From assembly GCA_028564705.1 (NCBI GenBank), contig JAPXFQ010001339.1, positions 62,001 through 126,000 on the forward strand: a stretch of DNA of 64,000 nucleotides, read 5' to 3'. The stretch comes from Apricaphanius iberus (taxonomy: Eukaryota; Chordata; Actinopteri; Cyprinodontiformes; Aphaniidae). The notes beneath the pieces are model-generated. The model had not been told where the DNA came from. It made no database searches and saw only the letters and a program-made list of their open reading frames with translations. Positions within the stretch are counted from its first letter, which is position 1. Each line of letters opens with the position of its first letter. Shown piece after piece: positions 1 to 36,419 of this stretch. The translations under genes and the position numbers were made by a program.

Positions 1-1180
1 ATGTTGGTGTCACAATTAGCGTTGTTCCTTCCTCAATGAATGCATGTTAGAAGCTTTTGAGTGACTAACAAACCTAAATAACAATGACTGTCTTCAAAGA
101 AGAAAACAAAGGCAAGGGAATACAAAACATTGTTAAAGGCCTAAATACAATAGCTTTTATGTGAAGAAAAAAATGTGACAGTCAAAGGGTGTTCAAGAGA
201 CAGACATCTTTACAATACAGAATAATCACTCTTCATGGAAACAAGAGGAAAATTGTCCATGCCTTTGCAGTGCAGTCCTGCTCACATTACCATGAGTGTG
301 GAAATCAACTTGCTAGCACAGGAGATTCATCATAACCAGCACGTTTTGGCATCTTTTTTACATGTCCGTGAACACTGTGGTAGTCATTTATATCATTCCA
401 AATGTGTGTAACATGCAGAACATAGGCATACAGACTGCTTCTACTAACCTTTGTGAAGGAAGGGGTCACTGTCAGAAACTCATTAAATTCCACCATGGTA
501 CCCTGATAGAATCCCATATGAGCAATGCAACAGGTCATTAAATGTCCTATTCTATTACAAGTTGTTTATTTTTCTATATGATTAAAAAATGTATAGGGAA
601 GGACAGAAACTTAGCAGAAACATCAAATCACAAAGTGGGGTCAGCAGATGCCATAGCCACAATTCTCCACTTGTGAAAGTATATCTATTGGGTTTCTGCT
701 TGGTACTCATGCACTAATTTATTCAATTTCTATCATGACGCAGCCTCACATTTTACCAAACAGGCATTTAAAAATTTCTTTCAAATGCAACAGTGCTTGA
801 GGGTTACACTTTTCAGTTTTTTTTTGCTTTGTTTTTTAAATATATATAGTGCAGATCCGGTAGGGCAATTAATTGAACAGCAGCTTGACATCAGTTAAGG
901 CTGCCACAAAGGATTATTTTGATAATCGACTAATCACCAATTACTTTGCCAATTAGTCAACTAATTGGATCATGTTTATAATGCATGTTATTGCAGGAGC
1001 AAGCAGTTCCTCTATTATTTGCAGGTTACCTAAAACTGTTATGTTGTGTCTAAAATAGTGATTTTTATATATATTTTTTAGATAGCTCATTTAACATCAA
1101 TGAACTACATAAAAAAGAAAATATTTGTGTTACAGCAGTCACATGACGTGTGCTAGAGATTACCATCATCACTGATAATG
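1..1180. other. AT-rich sequence, no gene recognised
   Basis: No exon, RNA gene or classifiable repeat could be supported here. A 77-codon minus-strand frame at 305-538 has no family resemblance. I searched this stretch for the missing last exon of SDR16C5 (about 20 codons followed by a Met-Asp-x-Phe-like tail). A short minus-strand stretch near 258-290 reads GMDNF, but an in-frame stop lies only seven codons upstream, so it was not accepted. Confidence 0.5.
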
Positions 1181-1189
1181 TTGCAGCTA

Positions 1190-1300
1190 TCAAGTAACAC
1201 AACAGCCTCTTCAGTCAGGAGCTTAATCAAAACTACTGAATGATCCTTACAGAAAGGTCGTTCCTGCCCACAGCCATTTAGCATCTAAATACAGAGTAAA
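1190..1300 (+). repeat. LINE 3'-end fragment
   Basis: The stretch shares a degenerate block (cagcctcttcagtc, then ttcctgcccacagcc) with the better-preserved fragment at 15560-15890, in the same orientation. That block is typical of the 3' end of a fish LINE. The family was not determined. Confidence 0.45.
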
Positions 1301-1689
1301 CATTACATTCTGACAAAATAAGTATTTTAATGCAAGAATAATAATAATATGCGACACCTGCATGCTCTGTTCTATCTGAACAGATCACAACCAGTCTCTA
1401 AGCAGCAGCTCGGGCTGTAGAGTACGTTATAAGAGAGAATCTAGACATTTTCATTTATCTATGAATACCCTGGATACCTAGGAGAAAAGGTAAAAAACCT
1501 ACATTTCGGGGGGGGGAAGAGCAAATCGCTCTACTGTTGATGCTAATGTTAGCAGCTAACAAGCTAATTAGCTCACAGAGGCTACTGTCCCTCTTTGTCG
1601 TCAGACACGTCATGCTTCTCTTTTTATTCAATAAATATCTCCAGAATATTAGAGCTACAGTACGTTGTTGGTGCACTGCTCATACTGCT

Positions 1690-2105
1690 TCTGGTGATGC
1701 TAGGATTTCTTTCTTTCACCTCAGGAATATTGACTAAAATTACAAATATCATGCCCAGGGCTGATGCTAAAAAACTAGTCACAGCATTTCTTACTTCAAG
1801 GCTAGACTACTGTAATTCTTTGTTATATAGAAGTCCACAAAATTTAATTTAAAGCCTTCAGTTGATCCAAAATTCTGCAGCAATAGTTCTGATGAATAAT
1901 AAAAAGAGTGATCACATTTCTCCTGTGCCTTACTTGGTGTCTTATTAAATCCAGAATCCTCCTTCTTACATAAAAAGGCCTTTATAAACATGCTCCTACT
2001 TTCATGAGAGATGTGGTCCATATGTTCCTAACAAGAGCACTGTGCTCTCAGACTGCAAGTTTACTGGTGGTTTCTACGAAAGTAGGATGGGAGGCAGGTC
2101 TTTTA
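1690..2105 (+). mobile_element. L2-type LINE, reverse-transcriptase C-terminal relic
   Basis: The plus strand encodes, with frameshifts and stops, the C-terminal signature of L2-type ORF2: ISFFHLRNI, then a run matching AEKLVHAFVTSRLDYCN, then the GGRSF-like end. The better copy at 50443-51024 shows the same order of motifs. The fragment is truncated at both ends and cannot be functional. Confidence 0.7.
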
Positions 2106-2500
2106 GGCCCCGTCCACACTACTCCGTTTTCGTTTAAAAACGGAGACCTTTTGCTACGTTTGCACCTCCCATCCACACTAAAACGGCAAAAACGGTTTGT
2201 AAGTCAGGGGGGTATATAAACATGGTAAAATTACTGCGTTTTAGACAGATAAAACCTTATTACAAGCAGAATTTGTCCTGCTCCAAGCACTTCCATTTGT
2301 GAATATAAATACTGCTGAACGGCTTAGACTGGCTGCGAAAGTATCAGGGTGAGCAAGAAAACATAGTAAAATTGGCTAAAAATAAGGTCCAGGTTGAAGA
2401 AAAAAAAGGAATTCTCCTTTAAATTCAGCGCGTAGTTTCTACGGTCCGAGACAGAAAGAAGCAACTGTAGTGATGCCAGCTGATGGCTCATCAAATTCAA
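2106..2500. mobile_element. Short DNA transposon end (CGTCCACACTA family)
   Basis: It begins with ggccccgtccacactactcc, followed by an imperfect palindrome built on cgtttaaaaacg. The same CGTCCACACTA terminal motif bounds the complete element at 48555-49130. No matching right end was found before 3000, so this copy is broken or very diverged. The right boundary is a guess. Confidence 0.4.
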
Positions 2501-3150
2501 ACGGAACCAGCGATGATGATGAAGACACTTTATGCAGAAGGCCTGTCAGAACTCATGTCAATGTTTCTCTGGTTGCTTCAGTGAGGAAGAGGTAGTAGTA
2601 CGCAAAAAAGGAAGCTTGTCAGGTAATTAATTGTACGCACATTTTTAGAATGTTTTAGAATTAGTTACATGAAATAATATGAAGATGCTAAGCTGTATTT
2701 TTTTTAACCCCAATAGGCAATGCATCCTGGGGGATACAAAGTGTAATTTGAAAAGTAAGGCTCCTATTTTGATAAGAAAAATTAAATTGGGTAATTTTAT
2801 CCTAGATATATCAGAAAATGTTAATAAAATAATGTTTTGATATATTTTTATGTGCCTACCCATTTAAGGGATATAATAAAGTTGTAGCCACTGACTTGAA
2901 TGAACTTTGAATGATATTTTGACATCAAACATTGGCTTTTGCGGTGACGTGTTTGCAGACCAAAAACTTTTGTGAATTTCAACTATTCCTCCAAGGATCT
3001 TTTCTCCATGTTATCTTCTTGGTGATTCAAAGGTTTTTGGAGCAGACCATAGATATATTCTAGATCTAGATTTAATTTTTCAATACAGTAATTTTGCATC
3101 TTATATCTTACCTCTAAATTACATCTTTTAGGTGTAAGAGAAAACAGTAC
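2500..3150. other. Unassigned intronic or 3' flanking sequence of SDR16C5
   Basis: This lies downstream of the exon 5 donor on the minus strand. No final exon and no polyadenylation context could be identified with confidence. Confidence 0.3.
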
Positions 3151-3158
3151 ACACTCAC

Positions 3159-27276
<24,118 letters not shown>

Positions 27277-27419
27277 GATGAGTCTACAGAAAGAAAAGAA
27301 ACATAAAAATATTGAAAACAAGCACAATAGGGTCTTTGTTAGATTTTTTATATTGATGTATTCTGCCACAACTATCCTCAGTGTTATAATATATTTAGAA
27401 TAAGTACAACTTTGCAATA

Positions 27420-28150
27420 CCAGAGTACTGTGAAAAATAAAATGGCATACTCAGATTCGAATGTGCAGCTGAGTAGGATGTTAAAAGATATTTACAGAAT
27501 GTGTGTAGTTGTACATTAGAGAGTAAACATATATAAACTAAAAAACAGATGTGCAAATAACAGCTGCAGATATATTGCATGAAGGGAGATAAACAGTGCA
27601 AATTACAGCAAGGAGGTAAACGTTATTAGGTTTGTTGGCAGCACCGATGGTTATAGAGTCCAACTCTAGTATTATAGCTACATGAATAACGGTTGCAAAA
27701 ACAAAATATACATGAAAATCAGTTTCAGCATTTGGCATGTCATCATTGATTAAAAGTGCTGACGGTTTATTGCATCTGCCAAACAGATGAAACTGTACAG
27801 AGAGACAGACCTGTCCAAGATTGCCATATTGGGCAGCAGCGGTCATTGCAACATTTACTCTTTATGTCTAAGACAAGAACTGTTTAACATTGCCTGATTT
27901 TGTTTCACAGTTTTTTGGTCTTACATTTTGCTGTTTTGTATTTAAATAGCTACACCACGTCTTCAACCTCTTCTTCATCCTTTATATTGACGGCTGTCAA
28001 ACTTGAGGTGCAATGCCGCTACCTGGAATGTAAATCGGTACTGTGTTTATCGACTTATCTAAACTTAGCCATTAATTAACTCTATATCACATGACCATGC
28101 TCCTAGTTGTAAATTTGTATTCTCAAAGAAGAAATGTGTATTTTTAGAAA
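27420..28150. other. AT-rich sequence upstream of SDR16C5 exon 1, no gene
   Basis: No promoter or upstream non-coding exon of SDR16C5 could be fixed here. Frames present are unsupported. Confidence 0.35.
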
Positions 28151-28560
28151 GGTTGCTCCCATATGACATCAGAACGATGCGAGCTTAAAGTCACTGTGCA
28201 GAGTTTTTCAGAGAGAGGGAGTTTTTTTTTTGTTCCCACACTTAAGGCCCCTCCCAAAACATCTCTCCCCCCTCCAGCTTCCTCTAGCCCTGTTGTTACA
28301 GCGGGTCAAAGAGGAATAGCTGCAAGCGTTGTCCAACACCACCCACTTGTATTTCGTTATGGAAATTTTCAGAGGTGAGCATCTTTTCCATGAGTAAAGC
28401 TCTTTTCCAATATGACCACTGTAAACAGGAGTGGCCTGTGCGCCTGGCCCCATCCTCACAGGTTCCAGCTATTATGTGCATGCAACTTGATTGACAGCCC
28501 ACAAGAGGGAAGCTCAAATTCTATTGGCTAAAAAAAATTGGCAGTGAAATGCATAGATGT
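28150..28560. repeat. Unclassified interspersed repeat
   Basis: A GC-richer block (cttaaggcccctcccaaaac, ctgtgcgcctggccccatcc) in AT-rich surroundings. It looks like a decayed non-autonomous element. Ends and family were not determined. Confidence 0.3.
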
Positions 28561-29229
28561 TTATGGGAGGCAGGCAGGACTTAAGAAAAATAATTAACGT
28601 TGTGGAGAACTGGTCATTTTTTATAGTACTGAACCAATATGCATATATTTTAACCTATGAATACACTTTTTATTTTGTCAGTGGTCTCACTCCATATTTC
28701 ATGCATTCTACTTGTATTTAGGTCCTGTTAACATGGAAACAAAACGGGTATAGTTTCAAAAGTTTGTAAAGAGTCCTTAAAAACGGCACCACAATAACTC
28801 AAACATTCATCCACATGTATTCACACAAACCAGCATAAGATGCTACAGTACATATGCTGACACTGTCAGAGAAACACAACAAAGAACACAGAGCTTGCAA
28901 AGTCAACCGAGTGGCAAACATGACAAATCTAGCTTTAACTGAAAACTTTATTCAAAAGCATATGGTTTCTGTGATTATCTGGAACCTTTTTTTACTGCTG
29001 GTGATAAGTATCCAAGGTCTTTTCCCCTTCTAGAAGGCCAATCCAGGGGTCCCCTGAACGAAAAAATATTTTATAAAAAAAATTAGTGAAAGTCGATGGA
29101 GTGATGAAAGTTACTTTACAGGTCCACTTTGCCTTACGCCCTAAGCTCACATATGTTGTAACTCAATTTAAATGACAACCGATGAAGCACGTTCTGAGTG
29201 TGTTTCTATATGATTTCTGATTTATTTGC

Positions 29230-29880
29230 AGCAACGCTCCTGGAAGCTATACGCCATACCCTGGAATACTAACTGGAGTGAGTGGTGAATTTGGCTTCCT
29301 GGATCAGTTTAGCATTTCTTAGTCAAGAAACCTGGGAGTGATCATGGACTGCTGTTTTAAATTTGAAAAGCAAATTAGAATAGTTGTACAAAATGTGTTT
29401 TTCCAGTTGAATCTGCTTAAAAAGGTTTAACCTCACCTCCCAAAAAGGATTTTGAAAAGGTCATGTACCTCATTATGTGTAGCCTAGATTATTGCAACTC
29501 ACTTTAGTTTGGTCTAGATCAGTCTTCAATTCAGTGATTACAGATTGCAAAAAATGCTGTGTCCTATTTACTACCGGGTAGGGGGCATTGTGAACATATT
29601 ATTCCTGTGTTAGCATCTTTTCATAGGTTTCCTGTTAAGTATAGGATCCAGTTCAAAATTCGGTTTCTTGTTTCAAAGCGCTGCATGGCCTAGCTCCTTC
29701 CTGCTTGGCTGAGTTCTTAATCAGAAATACTCCAACCAGGGCTCTGAGATCCTCTTCCCAACACCTATTGGTTTTTCAGTCCTCTAGACTAAAGTGAAGG
29801 GGAGATTGAGTCTATGCTGTCTGTGCTGCTAAATTATGGAATGGTCTTCATTTGCAGATTAGAGCAGCTCAATCTATTCT
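29230..29880 (+). mobile_element. LINE ORF2 C-terminal relic, second subfamily
   Basis: Frames on the plus strand give SRNLGVIMDCCFKFEKQIR, then FFQLNLLKKV and further blocks ending in LWN-like sequence. This is the C-terminal half of an L2/Rex1-type ORF2, from a subfamily different from the minus-strand L2 copies. It ends where the next minus-strand L2 fragment begins. Confidence 0.65.
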
Positions 29881-29892
29881 AAATTTCAATTT

Positions 29893-30880
29893 AGTTCAAT
29901 TCAATTTATTTATATAGAGCCAATTCACAACAGAAGTCATCTAAAGGCACTTTACAAAAAAACTCATTTCAATACAATTATACAAACAGTTAAAAAGTTT
30001 TCTATTTAAGGAATCCCAGCGGATTGCGTTAAATCATTAACGTGAGGTTGTGCCCCGTTGATGCAGACTTTCCTGCCACAGCAATCACTCGGTAATCCCT
30101 CATACTGAGCAAGCATATAGCGATAGTGGAGAGGAAAAACTCCCCTTTAAAAGGAACCTCCAGCAGAACCTGGCTCAGTACAAGCGGCCATCTGCCACGA
30201 CTATTGGGGTTTTGAGAAGACATAGAAGAGACACAAAAAGAACAAAAGGAACAGATGTATTAGTACGTTCTATATTAAGGAAGTAAAAGGTGGATAACAG
30301 GACTTGGCAGATGTTTGGTCACTGGGAGCATCATTTGAATCAATGCTCCCCATCCAACAGGGCATTGTAGCTGAGCAGGATACCAGACCAGGTGGGGCTT
30401 ATATGGAGAGAAAAACACTGAAGGAAAACAAGGTTAACAGCCAAAATCATTGGCGAAAAAATACAATTAAAAAACCTCTGGATAATAGAAGAGAAAAGTT
30501 GCAGAGTCAAGAAAGGTGCCCTCCAACAGTTAAAGCCTGTAGCACCATAACTATAGAGATACCTCATGATGACTTAACACATTGTTACTATTAGTTTATT
30601 AAAAAGAATGGTTTTAAGGCTAGTCTTAAAAGTAGACTAGGTGTCTACCTCATGGATTAAAACTGGGAGCTGGTTCCACAGGAGAGCAGCCTGATAACTA
30701 AAAGATCTGCCTCCCATTCTACTTTTACAAATCCTAGGAACTACCAGTAGACCTGCATTCTGAAAACGAAGTGCTCTGTTAGAAACACTAATAGGAACCA
30801 ATCAGCTATTTGATGTACGATGGAGTTTGATTATTAAGGCTTTATAAGAAGCTAAATAGCAGGAGAATGTGATCTACTCT
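29893..30880 (-). mobile_element. L2-type LINE 3' end
   Basis: It begins with ttcaattcaatttatttata (3' tip) and runs through the 3' untranslated region into C-terminal ORF2 sequence up to about 30870 (agctggttccacaggagag, attctacttttacaaatcct). It is directly followed by the 3' tip of another copy in the same orientation. Confidence 0.78.
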
Positions 30881-33123
30881 TTTTAATTCTATTCAATTCA
30901 ATCAGTTCTATATATATAGTGCCATTTCACAACAGATGTCATCTCAAGGGCGACTTTACATAAAGAGTTATTACAATACCAATCGTTTTAGTGTTGAAAT
31001 TACAGAACAACAGCAGAAGATTGGTCGTAGGAATTCTCAGCAATCCCCTCATACATCGAGCAAGCATGAAAGGACAGTGGGAAGGAAAAACTCACCTATT
31101 TATACAGGGAAGAAAACCTCTTCTGGCCACAGAAACCAGGCTCCAGCACAAGCGGTTATCTGCGCGACCGTCTGTGCTTGAGAATACATAAACTCAGAGA
31201 CACAGAAAGAGCAAAAGACTGATGCAGAAGTTTGTATGCAGGATGATGGAGAAGTCTTCCGTCACTGCAATGCCATTCTTCGTCAGGGTCGTCAAGCAGG
31301 CTAATTCCGGTGCACCTATCTATAATAGACAACAGGTTAGTGCTTGAATTGGACAGCACATTCATCGGAGCTTAGGGGAAGAAGTAGGAGAGCAAAGTAG
31401 GAACCAGACCCTAATAATGTCCTCCAGCAGGCCTAGCACCTATAGCAGCATAGCTACTAACATTAACATGTCTCCATAGCTACTTAGGAGACCTGGCTTC
31501 CAACACTCTGTCTGAGTCTCTGATCACGAGGTCAGCCGTGGACGGTGTAGGGACAGGTACGGCCCCCGTCATGCCGGGGTCTTCTCGGAGTCGGGTTGTT
31601 TGAGAAATTGCCAGCCCAAAGTCGGGTGGTTAAACTCAATTAAGGCTAAATTTCCGGCACTAGACCGATAGTTGACAACTATCTTAAGGAAAAAATTGAC
31701 ACGAACTGAGAGGTACAGGAGTTGTAGAGGGAGAGAAAGATACGTTTAAGAGATAAAACGGGTGGGGTCCGCACCAGTCTGCCCGGGGGATTCAACCGGC
31801 AGGTAATGGCGCGGCCGCACTGTGCGGTGGAGGATCCCTTGAGGACCCTCTCTCCGGCGTGGCTGGCCCCCGTGGGGCCGCATTTCTTCCGCGGCGGTAA
31901 AGCCGCGATCTATCTACCTACCTAGCTAACTCTACACCTCTTCCATATTTTACCTAACTTTTGACACTCTGCCTGACTAACTAACATTAACCTGTCTCTC
32001 TATCTACCTGTATAACCTGACTATAACTACCATTAAACATATCTCTAAACTGTAAGCTTTGTACAAAGAGGAAGTTTTTAGCTTGTTTTAAAGGAATAGA
32101 CAAATTGTAGCTTCACGAACAAACCCTGGGAGCCCGGTTCCATAGGAGGGGCAGCCCTGATCTAGCTGAAAGATCTGCCACCCATTCTTCTATTTAGAAA
32201 TCCTAGGAACTACCAGTACCTGCAGTCTGAGAGCGAAAGCGTTCTCCCTGTTGGGAAATTTGGAACAGATCGCGTTTCTCTTATGTATGATGGAGCTAGA
32301 TTATTAAGGGCTTATATGTCAGGAAGGAGGATCTTGAATGCTATTCTAGGATTCTACTGGGAGCCAGTGAGAGATCCGATAAAACAGGGGAAATGTGATC
32401 TCTTCTTTAAATATTCATCCGAAATCCTAGCAGCTGCATTTTGAACTAAACTGATGACTTTTAATTGTATTCTGTGGACTACCTGATAATAAGACAGTTA
32501 CAGTAATCCAGCATTGAAGTAAATAAAAGGCATGGACTAGTTTTACAGCATCAACTCCTGGACAGGAATGGTTCTAATTTTTGTAATACTTCCTTAAGGT
32601 GAAAAAAAGGAAATCCTACAGACTTCTTTAATGTGAGATCTAAATGACATATCTTGGTCAAAAATGCCACCAAGGTTTTTTGCTTTAAAAATTATGGAGG
32701 TAATTTATGCCGTCCAGGTGAAGGGGCTAACTAAGTAGTTTCTTTTTCAGAGCTTCTGGTCAAAGACGACAACTTTCGTTTAATCAGATTTAGAAGCAAG
32801 ACCAGTTTAGAGTCATCCAAGTTTTTATGTCTTCCAGACTCATGCTTGTTGTCTACCTAACTGATTGGATTCATCAAGGATTGATGGATAGAATAGCTGG
32901 TCTATCTCTGCGTAACTATGGACAATTAATCCCATGCTGCCTAATTATTTATACAATCAGGGAGCATATATATAGTAAAAAAGAATCGGCCAAGGATGAC
33001 ATCCTGTGTGTGGTACTCCGCAAAGTAACTATTGAGGTTGAGGAAGATCTATTGTTCACTCTGAACAAAATGAAATCTGTTAGACAAAATAGATTATAAA
33101 CCAGCCTAGGCCTCTGTTACTAT

Positions 33124-35337
33124 TTACCGAACACGTTGAAGCCTTTCTATGAGAATATTGTGATCAACAGTGTCAAAGGCAGCACTGAGATCTAACAGGA
33201 CCAGAATGGTCACCAGTCCATTGTCTGAGGCTATGAGAATATCATTAGTAACCTTCACCAGAGCTGTTTCAGTGCTGTGATGAGCTCTAAAGCATGACTG
33301 AAACTTCTCAAAAAGCTCATTATTGTTTAAATGCTCACATATCTGGTGTGCAACTATTTTCTCAAGAATTTTAGATAAGGCGGGAAGATTAGATATCGGT
33401 CTATAGTTAATTAGGTCGTTTTGATCAAGAGAGGGTTTCTTAAGTAGAGGTTTAATTACAGCAATCTTAAACTCCTGTGGTACATATCCATTGACTAAGG
33501 ATAGATTCATTATATTTAAAATTGGAGCAGCGATCAGAGGGAAAACTTTTTTTAAGAGTTTAGTTGGGATTGGGTCTAAAACGCAAGTTGAAGGTTTAGA
33601 TGAAGCTAATAATTTTAGTACATCACAAAGTTCGGCTGCATTAAAGCAGTTTAAGCATATATTAGGTTCCACCATTTTTGCGGCTGCCTCATTAACTAAG
33701 GAGGAAGCAAGCATATTGGGAAGGTTCCCAATTATCTTATTCTTTATGGAGTCTATTTTATTTATAAAGAATTGCATGAAGTCGTCACTGCTTAGAGCTT
33801 GGGGAATGGTTGGCTCGATAGAGCTATGATCCTGTGTGAGTTTGGCAACAGTATTAAAAAGAAACCTAGGATTATTTTTATTCTCCTCGATTAAAGATGA
33901 ATAATATGCTGTTCTAGCTGTGTGAAGGCTCTTTTTATATAGCAATAAACTATTTTTCCATATTAAAAAGGAATCATGTAAATGCGTGGAGCGCCATTTT
34001 CTCTCTAGTTTTTTAACATTCTGCTTTAGGGTACGTAGCTCTAAATTAAACCAGGGAGTTAATCTTCTATGGCTAGCCACCTTCCTTTTCAAGGGGGCAA
34101 CTTTGTCTATTGCCCGACGCAGGGAGGAATTAACGCTATGAACTAAAATTTCAAGTTGTGAGGGGTCACGAGTTAAATCACTGTTTTCTGTTCTGCATTT
34201 ATAAACTGAGGAAATTAAAGTTGGAAGAGCTTCTTTAAAATTTGCTACAGCGTTGTCTGATAACGTTCTGGTATAATGAAGTTTTCTTTCAGGTTTGATA
34301 TGATCCATTAGAGTAAGTTTTAAAGTGATAAGGAAATGATCAGACAGGATAGGGTTATGTGGAAAGACTGTTATTTCTTCACAGTCAATGCCATAAGTCA
34401 GCACAAGATCTAAAGTGTGGTGACAAGAATGTGTTGGTCCCTGCACATTTTGAGTAAAGCCTATTGACTCTAAGATAGTGTTAAAAGCTGTATTTAGACT
34501 ATCACTTTCATTATCAACATGAATATTGAAGTCTCCGACTATAATGACTTTATCAGTGTTTAAAACTAAGTCCGATAGAAAATCTGAAATCTGATCTAAA
34601 AATTTAGAATAAGGTCCTGGTGGACGGTATAAGACCACAAACAAAAGTGGCTTTACTGCTTTGTTATGTGAATGAGGAAGGCTAAAAACTAGATGCTCAA
34701 AGGAACTGTAACTATTATTTTTTTGGAGATTAATTAGTAAATCGGAGTGAAAGATAGTTGCTACTCCACCTCCTCGACCAGTACTTTGAGGGACACTAAA
34801 GTTTAAGTAGCTAGGGGGAGTTGACTCATTTATTGTGACATGGTCCTCTTCCTGCAACCATGTCTCTGCAAGACAAAACAAATCAATATTATTTTCACAA
34901 ATTAAGTCATTTACCAAGAGTGTTTTTGAGGGGAGAGATCTTATGTTTAGTAAGCCACATTTAATTGATTTGTTTTTATGTTCAGTCCGAGTTTTATTTA
35001 TCTTTATGAGATTTTTATACTTTGCTCTAGTAGCATTAACTTTTAATTCATTAGTTTTGGGTAGTGGACGGGAAACTATCTCTATAGGGTAGTGGGTGGG
35101 TGGCAGTCCCTGTTCCTGGACCTGGACTCTGGGTTCCCTGATCTGGACTCTGGTTTCCCTGAGCTCGACTCTGGGTTCCCTGAGCTGGACTCTGGGTTCC
35201 CTGAGCTGGACTCTGGGTACCCCACCTCCTCGACCAGTACTTCGAGGGACACTAAAGTTTAAGTAGCTAGGGGGAGTTGACTCATTTATTGTGACATGGT
35301 CCTCTTCCTGCAACCATGTCTCTGCAAGACAAAACAA
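33124..35337 (-). CDS. LINE ORF2 piece: endonuclease plus start of reverse transcriptase (737 codons)
   Basis: This is the longest open frame in the window. It opens inside a duplicated piece ([11 protein letters not shown] occurs twice). The endonuclease shows [23 protein letters not shown] (catalytic Glu), [20 protein letters not shown] and SDHFLITL (catalytic Asp-His). The reverse transcriptase begins at [14 protein letters not shown], with [38 protein letters not shown] and [14 protein letters not shown]. The frame ends just after this, where the indel-rich part begins, so YADD and the rest are lost from it. Between the two endonuclease starts lies a 21-bp repeat coding for RVQLREP units. 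It is not a host gene. Confidence 0.85.
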   Translation of the reverse strand: MFCLAETWLQEEDHVTINESTPPSYLNFSVPRSTGRGGGVPRVQLREPRVQLREPRVELRETRVQIREPRVQVQEQGLPPTHYPIEIVSRPLPKTNELKVNATRAKYKNLIKINKTRTEHKNKSIKCGLLNIRSLPSKTLLVNDLICENNIDLFCLAETWLQEEDHVTINESTPPSYLNFSVPQSTGRGGGVATIFHSDLLINLQKNNSYSSFEHLVFSLPHSHNKAVKPLLFVVLYRPPGPYSKFLDQISDFLSDLVLNTDKVIIVGDFNIHVDNESDSLNTAFNTILESIGFTQNVQGPTHSCHHTLDLVLTYGIDCEEITVFPHNPILSDHFLITLKLTLMDHIKPERKLHYTRTLSDNAVANFKEALPTLISSVYKCRTENSDLTRDPSQLEILVHSVNSSLRRAIDKVAPLKRKVASHRRLTPWFNLELRTLKQNVKKLERKWRSTHLHDSFLIWKNSLLLYKKSLHTARTAYYSSLIEENKNNPRFLFNTVAKLTQDHSSIEPTIPQALSSDDFMQFFINKIDSIKNKIIGNLPNMLASSLVNEAAAKMVEPNICLNCFNAAELCDVLKLLASSKPSTCVLDPIPTKLLKKVFPLIAAPILNIMNLSLVNGYVPQEFKIAVIKPLLKKPSLDQNDLINYRPISNLPALSKILEKIVAHQICEHLNNNELFEKFQSCFRAHHSTETALVKVTNDILIASDNGLVTILVLLDLSAAFDTVDHNILIERLQRVR

Positions 35338-35655
35338 ATCAATATTATTTTCACAAATTAAGTCATTTACTAAGAGTGTTTTTGAGGGGAGAGATCTTAT
35401 GTTTAGTAAACCACATTTAATTGATTTGTTTTTATGTTCAGTCCGAGTTTTATTTATCTTTATGAGATTTTTATACTTTGCTCTAGTAGCATTAACTTTT
35501 AATTCATTAGTTTTGGGTAGTGGACGGGAAACTATCTCTATAGGGTAGTGGGTGGGTGGCAGTCCCTGTTCCTTGACCTGGACTCTGGGTTCCCTGATCT
35601 GGACTCTGGTTTCCCTGAGCTCGACTCTGGGTTCCCTGAGCTGGACTCTGGGTTG
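34766..35655. repeat. 456-bp tandem duplication with 21-bp repeats
   Basis: 34766-35199 recurs at 35222-35655 at an offset of 456 bases, with very few differences. Each copy includes a block of 21-bp units (ggactctgggttccctgagct type) at 35121-35218 and 35578-35655. Confidence 0.9.
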
Positions 35656-36278
35656 TCACGGCTTTGGGGAACTAGAGATAACCCTATCAATGTTCCTGGA
35701 AAGAAGCGAAGCTCCGTCCTCGGTGGGATGGATGCCGTCTCTACGTAACAGTCCAGGTTTTCCCCAGAAGGCCCCCCAGTTATCAATGTAGCCCACATCG
35801 TTTTCTGGACACCACCTTGACAACCAAAGGTGGAACGAAAGCATACGGCTGTACATGTCATCGCTAGTACGATCAGGCAGGGGACCAGAAAAAATTACAG
35901 AGTCAGACATCTTTTTGGCAGCCCTACACACCGAAGCTACGCTAATTTTAGTGACCTCCGACTGCCGTCGCCGGGTGTCGTTGCCACCAGCATGGATAAC
36001 GATCCTGCTATACCGCCGTTTGTCCTTGGCCAAAAGCTTCAGATGGGACCTAATGTCCTGGCCCCTGGAAGGCATTTGACGGTGGTCTTCCGTGTCTCTG
36101 GAGCCACATTCCTAACTATGGAGCTGCCAATTACAAGAATCAGCCTCTCCTGCTCGGCGGGTGCGTCGCTGAGCGGGACGAACCTATTGTTCAGAGAAAG
36201 GGGCTGGAGGTTGGCCGCGGACTGGGGTCTGGCGCTAGTCTTGCTACGAACAGTCACCCAGCTCTTTTTAATAGTCAT
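35656..36278 (-). pseudogene. LINE ORF1 with SGNH-esterase domain, frameshifted
   Basis: First frame (36278-36039): LILVIGSSIVRNVAPETRK, equivalent to the GDS block of SGNH hydrolases, with Ser in place of Asp before the nucleophile. Second frame (36075-35656): RIVIHAGGNDTRRR (block III, Gly-x-Asn-Asp) and RRDGIHPTEDGASLLSRNI (block V, Asp-x-x-His). The frame shifts by one base in the gggg run near 36055-36065. CR1/L2-clade LINEs often carry such an esterase in ORF1, which fits. Confidence 0.75.
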
Positions 36279-36284
36279 CAGAAC

Positions 36285-36400
36285 TCTTGCTGCAGTATTT
36301 TGTATGAAATGAAGGCTTTTAATTGCACTTTGTGGACTTCCTGATAATAAAGAATTACGGTAGTCCAGCTTTGAAGAAACTAATTAATCGATTTTAAGTC
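36285..36400 (-). mobile_element. L2-type LINE C-terminal relic
   Basis: ggcttttaattgcactttgt, gacttcctgataataaag and gtagtccagctttgaag match the minus-strand C-terminal block at 50830-50900. It directly abuts the ORF1 end of the larger element, which probably inserted here. Confidence 0.6.
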
Positions 36401-36419
36401 ACTGTTAAAATCAACATCT

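Larger units (their letters stand above)
30886..36280 (-). mobile_element. Near full-length L2/CR1-type LINE
   Basis: On the minus strand, from 36280: ORF1 with an SGNH-esterase domain, ORF2 with APE-type endonuclease and reverse transcriptase, then the C-terminal region and a 3' untranslated region ending in a short ATTGA-type repeat near 30890. This is the most complete LINE in the window. ORF1 is frameshifted, a 456-bp segment at the start of ORF2 is duplicated in tandem, and the last 2.2 kb carries very many single-base indels. It lies between SDR16C5 and PENK. Confidence 0.85.

Noticed and set aside
240..300. Minus-strand GMDNF-containing stretch, considered as the last SDR16C5 exon
   Set aside because: An in-frame stop lies seven codons upstream, whereas about 20 codons are needed before the Met-Asp motif, and the downstream residues do not match the family.
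33491..33829. 112-codon plus-strand frame opposite LINE ORF2
   Set aside because: It is the antisense shadow of a well-supported coding frame.
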